Shown piece after piece: positions 16,057 to 24,404 of a DNA stretch of 54,295 nt (the stretch's first letter is position 1; every line of letters begins with the position of its first letter). The notes below the pieces were generated by a model, which did no database searches, was not told the DNA's origin, and saw only the letters and a list, made by a program, of their open reading frames with translations. The DNA is taken from NCBI GenBank assembly GCA_023954015.1, contig JAMLIS010000019.1:1-54295 (forward strand), in the 5' to 3' direction. A program made the translations under genes and the position numbers. This DNA comes from Burkholderiaceae bacterium. GTDB taxonomy: Bacteria; Pseudomonadota; Gammaproteobacteria; Burkholderiales; Burkholderiaceae_E.

Positions 16057-19000
16057 GCCGGCGCGAATCGCCGATCCGGGTCGGCCTCGCGCCGCCGGGC
16101 GCGTCCGTCCCACGTCCAGCGCGAGACGAATACCGCGTCGATTCCCTCGCGCCGCTGCAGCTGGCAGATCGACACGCCGGGCAGTTCCGCGTAGCAGCCC
16201 CACTCGCGTTCGCTGGTGAGAACGAAGTCGAGGTCGAACTCGTGGACGAGCCCCATGCAGTGCGCCCGTGCGGCGTCGTCGATTCCGGCGAACGCTTCAT
16301 CGAGCAGCATCAGCCGGGGTGCGTTCGGGTTGCATCCCTGGCTGTAGAAGCTGGCGATCGCGGCGAACAGCGGCACGGTCAGGCCGAGCGCGCGTTCGCC
16401 GCTCGACGCCGGACCGGAAAGCCTGCGCCATTGGCCATCCTGCAGCCGCTGCACGCGGAAGCGGTGCCAGCGGCGGTAATCGAGCGCGCGTGCGAGTTGT
16501 TCGATGAGGCTGCCGTGCTCGCTGCCTACCGTGTCGGCGTCGGCGCGCTCGCGTTCGGCGGCGATGCGCTGCTGCAGCATGTGTCCGACCACGCGCCGGT
16601 CCTCGGCCGACCAGAGCTCGGCGCTGGTGTTCAGCAATCGTGCGCGCGCCGCCTCCAGGCCCACCGGCGCGCCCTCGTCTTCGCCGAGCGGCTGCCATTG
16701 GAGACGGTAGCGCACGCCGGTGGAGGTCGGCCGCTTGTGCAGTTCGCGGTTGATCGCCTCCACCTGCTTCTCCGCCGATCGCAGCAGGCGCTGCACTTCG
16801 GAGGCGATCTCGGCCTGCAGGTGGTTCTCGAGCACGGCACGCTCGTTGGCCGACAGCAGTTCGCTGCGCTGCGCGATGTCGTCGGCCAGTTGCGCGGCCA
16901 GCCGGTCGGGTCGTTCGGGGCGGTTGTGAAAGACGATGTGAACGACGAAGCCCCAGTCGGTGGCCTCGGCGGGCGCCTGGTGGCCGAGCGCGCTGAGCGC
17001 GCGCTGCAGCTCCTGCAGGTCCTCGCTGATCCGCTGCTGCACCCGGCTCCAGCTCGCATCGTCGTCGGCGATCTCGGCCAGCGCCTGCTCGACGCGACGC
17101 GCAAGGTTCAGCGCCGGATCGATGGTCCACGGGCCTTGCAGCTCGGGCACTTCGACGTCCGGCAACGCCGAGTGCAGCAGGCTGCTCGCGGCGAAGTGCT
17201 GCAGCCGGGCGACGGCGACGGCGCGCTGCTGCACGCGCTCGCCGAGCTTGCTGTCCGCGATCTGCGCCCGCGCGGCTGCGCTCGCACGCTCCTCGCCGGC
17301 CAGCTGCCGTGCTTCGACGGCCGCTCGCAGCGTCGCTTCGGCGACGTCGACCGCCGCGCGTGCGTCGGCCAGTTGCCTTCGCAGGCTGTCGACCTGTGCG
17401 CCGACCGTCTCGCGCAGCGCCTCGAAGCGCGCCTGCGCTTCTTCGGCGTCGACGCGCGCCGCGGCGAGCGACTCCTCGCGCAGTTGCAGCTGCACCTGCG
17501 CGTCGGTCTCGCGCGCACGCTGCTGGATCAGGTCGGCGTGCGAGCGGCGCCATTCGTGTGCTGCCTGCGCGAGCGCGAACTGCGTCTCGGTGAAGCGCTG
17601 CAGCGCCTGCTCGATCGCGGGCAGCGATTCGGCTTCGCGCGGCAGGCGCAGGTCGATGGCGTCGCGATGCAGCGCTTCGCGCGCGATTTCCACCGTTCGT
17701 TCGGCGTCGCGGCACTGCGTTTCGGCGCCGTCCAGGCGCGCACGCGTCGCCTGCACTTCGCGCGCGCGGGCGGCAGCTTCGAGCAGCGCCTGGCGCAACG
17801 GCTGCTCGGAAGGCGCGGTGCGCCACTCGTGGCGGGCCTGCTCGCGCTGCGCGTCGAGCGTCTCGAAGCGCGCTTCGTTCTCCCGGCCTTCGGCCTCGAT
17901 CTCGCCGACTCGTCGGGCGATCCCTTCCAGGCGACGCTGGCGCGCGGCGGCGCGCGCGGCATGGCCGATGTACGTCGCTTCGCGCTTGGTCCATGCGCCT
18001 GCGAGTGCGCCGAGGCGGAACCGTCCCTGCGGGGAGATCCACGCTTCGACCGCGTCCGGGTCGGTGTCGCCGCAGGCAACGCCGGCGAGCAGCGCGTCGA
18101 CCGTCTGCGACGACACCGGCGAATCGGCGGGCAGGCAAGCGTGCAGCCAGTCGGCAAGCGAAGCTCCTGCGGCGGCGGGGCGCCGCAGCCACTGGCTGTC
18201 GAGCCATGTCGGCTCGCCGGCGATCGCGAGCCGGACGCCGTCGGGCGTGACCCATGCATCGAGCAGGCCCGATGCTTCGAGCGCGGCTTCGAGTCCGGCG
18301 CGCCGGTTCGCGTCGACGTGCTCGCGGAAATCGATCAGCTGCCACAGCGGCGCGCCTGCCGCGTCGCTGCGCGCGTCGGCGCCGCGCGTATGCGGAGCCG
18401 GCGGCGCGTCGTCCCCGCCGGCGACCAGGCGTTCGTGCTCGATTTCGAGCGCCTCGCGTTCGGCGTGCAGTGCATCGCGTCGCGCAGCGAGCTCGACCTG
18501 TCGCGCGGCGTGGCGCTCGCCGGCGTCGCGCTGCGCTTCGGCCAGTGCACGCTGCGCGGGGTTCTCGCCCTCGGGGCGCAACACCCATTCGTTCAGCGCA
18601 TCGAGCGCCTCTTCGCTGTCGAAGCGTAGCTCGACCAGGCGCGCGCAGTGCGAGCGCCAGTCGTCCACGAATGCCTGCGCAGCGCGCTCCGCGGCATCGT
18701 CGGCGCAGCCGCGCCGCTCGACCGCTTCTTCGAACTCGGCCTGGCGCTCGCGTTGTGCGCCCTGCAGCAGCGTCAATGTCGAGGTCGCCTGTCGGACGGC
18801 GTCGTGCCGGCGTTGCAGCAGCGACAGCTGCTCGCGTCGTGCGGACGCGATGCCGCGCAGGCCCGCGGCGGCTGGATCGAATTCGCGCGACGCGAGGCAG
18901 GCAAGTGCTTCCGGTGGCAGCGCGGCAAGGGCGTTTTCCGCGAACGCGACGACCACGCCCGCGGCCTGCGCTTCGTGCGCGCAGTCGCGGCGTTGCTCGA

Positions 19001-20381
19001 GCAGCGCGCGCTCGGCGCGCGTCGCGCGTCGAGCGCACTGCTCGGTTGCCTGCTGTTCGCGTTGCATTCGCTCGCGAGCATCGATGCAGGCCCGATCCTC
19101 GTTCTCGACGGCCCTGCGTCGACGCGCGGCATCGCGCTCGGCGCCTTCGAGCCGGTTGGCGTCCTGCATCGTCGGATCCGACTGCAGCGTCTCCTGCCGG
19201 CTGCGCCGAGCCGCGAGCGCCCGCTCGGCATGCTCGCGTGCGGCCTGCGCCTGCGCTTCGGCGGCCTGCGCGGCGCCCAGGTTTTCGTGCGCACGATTGC
19301 GCTCCTGGCTCGCGTTGTCGAACTCGGTCTGCGCCTGGCGCAGCTCGCGCGCCTGTCGCCGGCTCAGCATGCCGGCGTAGATGCGATAGCGCCGGTCGAA
19401 ACGCTCGACCGCCTGTGCCAGCTCGCGGATTTCGTCGAGCTGGCGGCGGTCTTCCTCGAGCCGGTCGAGCGCCTCGGCGACGTCGGTGAGCAGCTCCTGC
19501 GGCATCGGCGGCAGCGCTTCGGTGAGCGCGTGCGACAGGCCCGCCTCGTCGGGCTTGCGCGAAAGCTGCGGCTGGCGCAGCTGGATCAGCGTGTCCATCA
19601 GCGCGTCGTAGCGGCGCGTGCCGAGGTGGAACAGGCGTTCGTCGACCGCACGGCGATACGAGGTGGCGTTTTCGTAGACCTGTCCTCGGCCTTCGATCGC
19701 CTCGCGCAGCCGCTCGCGCGTGAGCACGACGCGCTGGTCGTTGACCAGCCACAGGTCGCGCCCGATGCGCGTCGCGCGATGCGCGGCGTCCGCGTGGTCC
19801 GCGGCGCCGGTACGTTCCGCCCGCTCTGCACCGTCCGCCGGGTCCGCGGCGTCCGCCCGGTCCGCCCGGTCCGCCCGGTCCGCGGCGTCGTCGATGACGA
19901 AGAACCAGCTGTCCACCTGCGCTCGCCCGGTCACCGCCGAAAGCCCGGCCCCGAGCGTGAGATATCGCGCGCAGCCGTCGTCGGCCAGACGCCCGAACTC
20001 GATCCACGTGTAGCCGATGCGACGCGGATAGCTGTCCATCAGCAGGTTCCACGACATCTTCTTGCCGCTGTCGCCATCGGGTTCGATGCGCGAGGAGCGT
20101 AGCTGTGCATCGAACAGGAACGGCAGCGTCAGCGACAGCACCTTCGACTTGCCGGTTCCGTTGTTCCCCCGCAGGAGCAGATGGCCATCGCGGAACCAGA
20201 ACTCCTCGCTGTCGTAGCGATAGAGCTCGACCAGGCCGATCCGCAGCGGCTGCCAGCGCTGGCGCAGCGGCTCGGGCAGCGCGGGGCGTACGGCGGCGGG
20301 CCCGCGCACCGCTTCGACGAGCTGCCCCTGCGGCTCGTCCTGCCGCATCGCTTCCATGGCTTCCATCGGCTCGGAGGACAT
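16053..20381 (-). CDS. jetC: Wadjet type II JetC (TIGR02680-like), SMC ATPase
   Basis: The 1442-residue protein is an SMC/MukB-like ATPase. Walker A is GNNGTGKS at residues 72-79. A very long Ala/Glu/Arg/Gln-rich coiled coil follows, and the C-terminal head has the signature LSGPASSGERA and the Walker B motif LMLLDEAFAGID. The size and the four-gene context match TIGR02680. In Wadjet, JetC dimers with the JetA kleisin and JetB extrude DNA loops and recognise small circular DNA for JetD cleavage. Residues about 163-200 are an Ala-Asp-Arg-rich tandem repeat inside the N-terminal head, not expected in the fold. The gene begins just after jetB and overlaps jetD by ATGA. Confidence 0.92.
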   Translation of the reverse strand: MSSEPMEAMEAMRQDEPQGQLVEAVRGPAAVRPALPEPLRQRWQPLRIGLVELYRYDSEEFWFRDGHLLLRGNNGTGKSKVLSLTLPFLFDAQLRSSRIEPDGDSGKKMSWNLLMDSYPRRIGYTWIEFGRLADDGCARYLTLGAGLSAVTGRAQVDSWFFVIDDAADRADRADRADAADPADGAERAERTGAADHADAAHRATRIGRDLWLVNDQRVVLTRERLREAIEGRGQVYENATSYRRAVDERLFHLGTRRYDALMDTLIQLRQPQLSRKPDEAGLSHALTEALPPMPQELLTDVAEALDRLEEDRRQLDEIRELAQAVERFDRRYRIYAGMLSRRQARELRQAQTEFDNASQERNRAHENLGAAQAAEAQAQAAREHAERALAARRSRQETLQSDPTMQDANRLEGAERDAARRRRAVENEDRACIDARERMQREQQATEQCARRATRAERALLEQRRDCAHEAQAAGVVVAFAENALAALPPEALACLASREFDPAAAGLRGIASARREQLSLLQRRHDAVRQATSTLTLLQGAQRERQAEFEEAVERRGCADDAAERAAQAFVDDWRSHCARLVELRFDSEEALDALNEWVLRPEGENPAQRALAEAQRDAGERHAARQVELAARRDALHAEREALEIEHERLVAGGDDAPPAPHTRGADARSDAAGAPLWQLIDFREHVDANRRAGLEAALEASGLLDAWVTPDGVRLAIAGEPTWLDSQWLRRPAAAGASLADWLHACLPADSPVSSQTVDALLAGVACGDTDPDAVEAWISPQGRFRLGALAGAWTKREATYIGHAARAAARQRRLEGIARRVGEIEAEGRENEARFETLDAQREQARHEWRTAPSEQPLRQALLEAAARAREVQATRARLDGAETQCRDAERTVEIAREALHRDAIDLRLPREAESLPAIEQALQRFTETQFALAQAAHEWRRSHADLIQQRARETDAQVQLQLREESLAAARVDAEEAQARFEALRETVGAQVDSLRRQLADARAAVDVAEATLRAAVEARQLAGEERASAAARAQIADSKLGERVQQRAVAVARLQHFAASSLLHSALPDVEVPELQGPWTIDPALNLARRVEQALAEIADDDASWSRVQQRISEDLQELQRALSALGHQAPAEATDWGFVVHIVFHNRPERPDRLAAQLADDIAQRSELLSANERAVLENHLQAEIASEVQRLLRSAEKQVEAINRELHKRPTSTGVRYRLQWQPLGEDEGAPVGLEAARARLLNTSAELWSAEDRRVVGHMLQQRIAAERERADADTVGSEHGSLIEQLARALDYRRWHRFRVQRLQDGQWRRLSGPASSGERALGLTVPLFAAIASFYSQGCNPNAPRLMLLDEAFAGIDDAARAHCMGLVHEFDLDFVLTSEREWGCYAELPGVSICQLQRREGIDAVFVSRWTWDGRARRREADPDRRFAPA

Positions 20382-20384
20382 CGA

Positions 20385-21746
20385 TCAGAACAGCGAGCCG
20401 ACGCCGGCCGTGTCGCCGGGCGCGTCGCCGGCGGAGGCGCCGGGGGAGGCGCCAGGGAGGGCGCCGGGGAAGGTGCCGGGGGAGGTGCCGGGGGAGGTGC
20501 GCTGCCGCAGCTCGGCTTCGCCGAGCGCGAAGCGCGCGATCGCGGCAAGCGGACGCACACGGTCGGCTTCGCGCTCGACCAGGCGCAGCTCGATCAGGCG
20601 CTCGAGCGCGATCCGCGCGAGTTCACGTTCGGCGCCCGGCTCGCGCGCCGACTTGCGCCAGAAACGCCCGTAACGATCGGCAGCCCCGCGCAGGAACGCT
20701 GCGATCGCCTCTTCGGTGACACCGGCGCGCACGCCGGCTCGCACGCCCTTCGCAAGATGCTCGGCGACGAGCAGCGTCACGTGCGCTTCGGTGCCCTCGG
20801 CCGGCATCGCGACGTCGGTGAGCGTGCCTGCCTCATCGGTCAGCGCGAGACCTTCGGCGCGCTGCTCGGCGGCGAGGCCGGTCGCCTCGCACAGACGCAA
20901 TGCCATCGCTCCGCGCTGGTTCGCGAAATAGCCCTGCGTATCGGCATCGAGCGAGTCGGTGTAGACGACCGGATCGTCGAGCAGGCGCCGCGCGAGCCGG
21001 TGGCGCAGCGCGCTACGGCGGCCGTCGTCGCTGTCGGGCACGTGCTCGGCGACCAGCGACTGCAAGCGTTCGTCGAAGGTGGACGGGCTTTCCGCGGGTG
21101 CCCAGGTCGACGGCCCGCGCACGGCGGCGAGCATTCCCGACAGCGCGCGACGCTGCACGTCGTAGAGCGCATCGGAACGAGCGCCGCCGTTCTCGTTCAC
21201 GAAACCCTCCTCGTCTCCCGCCACGCGCTGCAGCACGCCCAGTTCGAGCAGTGTGCGGCAGACCACGACGAGCTCGCGTCGCTGCGCGGCGGTCGTCAGC
21301 GTGAATACGAAACCGCGCGCGGCGAGCGCCGGCTCGGCGGCCCATTGCATCACGCGTTCGCCGAGCAGGTGCAGCGTGATCTGCGGATCGGCGCGCTCGA
21401 GCACTGCACAGGCCAGGCACAGCAGCACGTAGCGACGACGGTCGTAACCGGGCAGGCCACGCGTGGCATCGCGCAGGTCGCCGGGCCGCTTGTAGAGGCG
21501 CGCGCCGTCGCGTTCGACGTGCAGGGTCCAGCCCGTCTCGCGAGCGAACCATTCGCGCAGCACTTCGGCCTGGCGGCGCACCGCCGGGAAGTCGTCGTGC
21601 GCCGGGCCCATCAGCGGCTGCATCAGCAGCGCGCGCAATGCGATGCGCTGTTCGTCGCGTTGCTGGCGCGCCTGGAGCTCGCCGACGCGCTGGCTCGCCG
21701 GCGGCTCGCCGCCGCGTCGCCCCGCTCGCGTGGCGCGCCGCGTCAT
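20385..21746 (-). CDS. jetB: Wadjet type II JetB (TIGR02678-like), kite-type subunit
   Basis: The 453-residue protein has the features of the TIGR02678 family. Basic helices lead into RIALRALLMQPLMGPAHDDF, then VLREWFARETGW, LYKRPGDLRDATRGLPGYDRRRYVLLC and a winged-helix-like C-terminal half. JetB is the MukE-like partner that binds the kleisin JetA. The last 30 residues are a low-complexity SPGT/FPGA/SPGA tail encoded by 12-bp repeats at about 20411-20500. The ATG at 21746 lies in the final copy of a 26-bp tandem repeat. Only three bases separate its stop from the jetC start. Confidence 0.88.
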   Translation of the reverse strand: MTRRATRAGRRGGEPPASQRVGELQARQQRDEQRIALRALLMQPLMGPAHDDFPAVRRQAEVLREWFARETGWTLHVERDGARLYKRPGDLRDATRGLPGYDRRRYVLLCLACAVLERADPQITLHLLGERVMQWAAEPALAARGFVFTLTTAAQRRELVVVCRTLLELGVLQRVAGDEEGFVNENGGARSDALYDVQRRALSGMLAAVRGPSTWAPAESPSTFDERLQSLVAEHVPDSDDGRRSALRHRLARRLLDDPVVYTDSLDADTQGYFANQRGAMALRLCEATGLAAEQRAEGLALTDEAGTLTDVAMPAEGTEAHVTLLVAEHLAKGVRAGVRAGVTEEAIAAFLRGAADRYGRFWRKSAREPGAERELARIALERLIELRLVEREADRVRPLAAIARFALGEAELRQRTSPGTSPGTFPGALPGASPGASAGDAPGDTAGVGSLF

Positions 21747-21856
21747 GCGAGGTCCGCCGACGGCGTGATCATGCGAGGCCTTCCGACGGCGTGATCATGC
21801 GACGTCCTCCCGACGGCGTGATCGTGATCACGCGAGGTCCGCCGCCGGCGTGATCG
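21747..21856. repeat. 26-bp tandem repeat separating jetA and jetB
   Basis: Four imperfect copies of a 26- to 32-bp unit run from 21747 to 21856. The first two (21747-21772, 21773-21798) are nearly identical. On the minus strand each copy reads roughly ATGATCACGCCGTCGG plus a variable stretch ending CTCGC, and re-encodes the jetA C-terminus ITP(A/S)ADLA with its stop. The jetB ATG follows the last copy. Collapsing the array to one copy would make the jetA stop and jetB start overlap as ATGA. Confidence 0.85.
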
Positions 21857-23363
21857 TGAGTCGGTGATCGCGCCCCGCGAACACGCCCATCGGCGTGTCG
21901 ATGCGCGCGTGGCTGTCGGCGCCGAGGGGTTCGAGCGAGATGCGCAGCAGGCCGTCGGCGGTGAGACGCTCGACGCGCGCTCCCGGCCCGCCCTGCTCGG
22001 ACAAGGCCTCGCCGAGCAGCGCCAGGAACAGGGCGAAGGCGTGCGCGTCGAGCGCACCCAGCTCGGAAAGTCGCATCGCGCGTCCGGTGGCCAGGCGTTG
22101 GCGCGCCTCCTCGACCTGGCGCGACTCCTCAGCGAGCTGGCTTGCCATCAGTGCGCGTTCGGTGCTGCGATCGCGCACGCGCGCGAGCGGGCCGCGCGGG
22201 GCGGCCTCGCCGTATTCGCGCAGGCGAGGGTTGATCAGCAACGGTGGCGCATCGGCCCACGACGTGCTGGCCGGCAGATTTTCGTCGTCCGATGCGCCGA
22301 GCGAGAAATGCCGCGCCGGATTCAGCGCGAAGGCAGCGCGCGCGAGCCGGTGCGCCTCGCCATCGTCGCCGCAGGCGGCGAACCAGTCGGCGAGGATGCG
22401 GAAGTCGGCCGAGCGATCGCTGCGTCCGCTTCGTCTCTCGTTCAGCGTCGCGATCGCGGCGAGCAGCTGCGGGATGGCGGCGCGCGCGCGTGCGCGCAGC
22501 AGCTCGGCCTGCGGCGGCTCGTTGCCCGTGGGGAGGAACCATCGGCACAGGCCCTGCCAACGCTCGCGCCAGGCGCCGTAGCGGCGAAGCTGCTCGTCGT
22601 GCAGCTCGCGGTCGTCGCCCGGTGCGGCGTCGCGCGCTTCGCGCTGCGCCACCTGCTGCAGCGGTCTCTCGATGAGAGGCGACAGCGCCTGGATCGTTCG
22701 CGCGATCGCATCGGAGCGCCGTACCAGATCGCCCATGAATCGTTCGAGGTAGTCGATCAGCCGCCGCTTGTAGCCGAGCACCGCGCTCGTCTCGGCCCGC
22801 TGCAGTTCGATGCTGCGTGCGACGCCCGCCATGAACGCCTGCGCGTTCTCCGCCAGGCTCTCGAAGACGCGGACGAGGTCACGCAGGATCTCGTGCGCCT
22901 TCGCGACGTCGACTCCGTCGGATCCACCGTCATCGTGCCCCAGCAGAAGCGCGAGCGATTGCAGGCGGCTGGCGATGTCCTCGAGCGCGACGGTCTGCAG
23001 CTCGGCACGGCGGCGCAGCGTCTGCAGGAACACGGCGAGCGCCGTCTCGACGGCCTCGCCGCCGTGCGACAGGCGGTAGAGGAAGCGCGCGCGGTAGAAG
23101 TCGGCCAGGCTCGAGACGCGCGCGGTGTCGGGTTGCGATTCGAGGTTGCCCCATTCGGAGAGCTGCGCGAGCGCGGCGTTGACCTCCTCGATGCGAGGCG
23201 CAGCGGTCGGCCAGCGCGCCTCGGCAAGCACTTCGTCGGGGCGCAGTTGCAGCCGGTACTGCCGCTTGGCGGCGGCGAACACGTCGAGGATGCAGCGGTA
23301 GAACGCGGCCTTGTCCGCGCTCAGGTGCCGAAAGAGCTCGGCGGAGTCGCTGGGGATCTGCAC
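21828..23363 (-). CDS. jetA: Wadjet type II JetA (TIGR02677-like), kleisin subunit
   Basis: The 511-residue protein fits TIGR02677. The N-terminal winged-helix region has LFRHLSADKAAFYRCILDVF and LQLRPDEVLAEARWP, then LSEWGNLESQPDTARV and DFYRARFLYRLSHGGEAVE. A long helical middle and a C-terminal winged helix ending TITPAADLA complete it. JetA is the MukF-like kleisin that joins the JetC heads. The start is a GTG with no strong ribosome-binding site; N-terminal similarity supports it. It is the first gene of the minus-strand jetA-B-C-D order. A 7-bp inverted repeat 31 bases upstream (23394-23415) is a candidate operator. Confidence 0.9.
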   Translation of the reverse strand: MQIPSDSAELFRHLSADKAAFYRCILDVFAAAKRQYRLQLRPDEVLAEARWPTAAPRIEEVNAALAQLSEWGNLESQPDTARVSSLADFYRARFLYRLSHGGEAVETALAVFLQTLRRRAELQTVALEDIASRLQSLALLLGHDDGGSDGVDVAKAHEILRDLVRVFESLAENAQAFMAGVARSIELQRAETSAVLGYKRRLIDYLERFMGDLVRRSDAIARTIQALSPLIERPLQQVAQREARDAAPGDDRELHDEQLRRYGAWRERWQGLCRWFLPTGNEPPQAELLRARARAAIPQLLAAIATLNERRSGRSDRSADFRILADWFAACGDDGEAHRLARAAFALNPARHFSLGASDDENLPASTSWADAPPLLINPRLREYGEAAPRGPLARVRDRSTERALMASQLAEESRQVEEARQRLATGRAMRLSELGALDAHAFALFLALLGEALSEQGGPGARVERLTADGLLRISLEPLGADSHARIDTPMGVFAGRDHRLTITPAADLA

Positions 23364-23393
23364 GGGCGGGGAGGATTCCTCGGGGGCTGCGGT

Positions 23394-23415
23394 CGGATCG
23401 CGGAAGTCCGATCCG
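23394..23415. promoter_or_regulatory. Inverted repeat upstream of jetA
   Basis: CGGATCG and CGATCCG form a perfect 7-bp dyad around an 8-base centre, 31 bases before the jetA start. Position and symmetry suggest a repressor site or an RNA hairpin in the leader. No regulator gene is adjacent. Confidence 0.35.
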
Positions 23416-23455
23416 CTGCGATTCTACGTGCTGCACTCGGGAGGGAGTGCGTGTG

Positions 23456-23832
23456 GTGCCGTCGCGTCGCGGCCGGGCCGTGCTGGCGGTGCGTGCGCTG
23501 CGGTCGCGTTGCGGCCGGGCCGTGTCGGGAGTGCCAGCGCTGCCATCGCGTCGCCCGCCGGGCCGAGGCCGCGCTGGGCGCGCGTGCGGTGCCGTCGCGT
23601 CGCTGCCGAGGCGGCGCTGGGCGCGATTGCGCTGCCGTCGCGTCGCCGCCGGGCCGAGGCCGCGCTGGGCGCGCGTGCGCCGCCGTCGCGTCGCTGCCCA
23701 GGCGGCGCTGGGCGCGATTGCGCTGCCGTCGCGTCGCCGCCAAGGCGGCGCTGGGCGCGATTGCGCTGCCGCCGCGTCGCCGCCAAGGCGGCGCTGGGCG
23801 CGATTGCGCTGCCGCCGCGTCGCCGCAAGCCG
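23456..23832. repeat. Array of about nine 42-49-bp hairpin-forming tandem repeats
   Basis: Units begin GCCGTCGCGTCGC or a close variant and end GATTGCGCT or GCGTGCG. The middle carries GCCGCCAAGGCGGC, which can fold into a 6-bp stem. Copies 6-8 (43 bp) differ by only a few bases, while the left copies are more diverged and include 48-49-bp forms. There are no unique spacers. The array lies upstream of jetA in a roughly 1-kb stretch (23364-24404) without a convincing gene. All long open frames across it have repeat-driven composition. Confidence 0.8.
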
Positions 23833-24034
23833 TTTCGCTGCAAAACCCTGCATTTTCGGCTGGGAAGGATTCCCCTCGCTCGAAACTGCTGTATTTCGCA
23901 GCGCTTTGGTTCGGTGGCGCGCCAGGGCACAGGCTCCGGGGGCCGAGTCCACGCGCGGACACGCATCGACGCGCGGGCATGCGCCGGCGCCAGGCATGCG
24001 CGGCCCCCCGAGCACGCGTCCGCGGCCGGGGCAT

Positions 24035-24179
24035 GCATCGGCCTCGGGGGCCCGCATCGGCCTCGGGGCTCGCATCGGCCTCGGGGCTTGCATCGGCCTC
24101 GCGGCTCGCATCGGCGTCGCGGCACGCATCGGCCTCGGGGCACGCATCGGCCTCGGGGCACGCATCGGCCTCGGGGCAC
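24035..24179. repeat. 18-bp minisatellite, eight copies
   Basis: Copies of GCATCGGCCTCGGGGCAC with small changes start at 24035, 24054, 24072, 24090, 24108, 24126, 24144 and 24162. The last three are identical and the first is 19 bp. The period is a multiple of three, so every frame on both strands stays open and shows six-residue repeats, but none has a plausible start and body. The 200 bases between this array and the 43-bp array are less GC-rich and hold no identified gene. Confidence 0.85.
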
Positions 24180-24404
24180 GTCGACGCCCGGACACGCGTC
24201 GCGCCCGACACGCCTCGTCGCGCGACCGTCCACGCCCGCCCCAGCCTCCCACCCCGCCAAGCCCCCCAACCAAGCCTCCCCGCCACGCCACGCTTCCACG
24301 CCCAGACACATGTCGGCGCCCGTACATCGAAGACGCCGATCCGCAGCGGAAGTAGTATTCCTGCCAGCCCGGCACCATCGCGCGCAGGCTTCGGAGGAGA
24401 CGAC

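Noticed and set aside
23456..23832. The 43-48-bp array as a CRISPR.
   Set aside because: Units are contiguous with no unique spacers, vary in length, and no cas gene is present.
24035..24179. The 18-bp minisatellite as part of a Cys-rich or PEADAC-repeat protein.
   Set aside because: All frames stay open only because the period is a multiple of three. There is no credible start, ribosome-binding site or conserved body on either strand.
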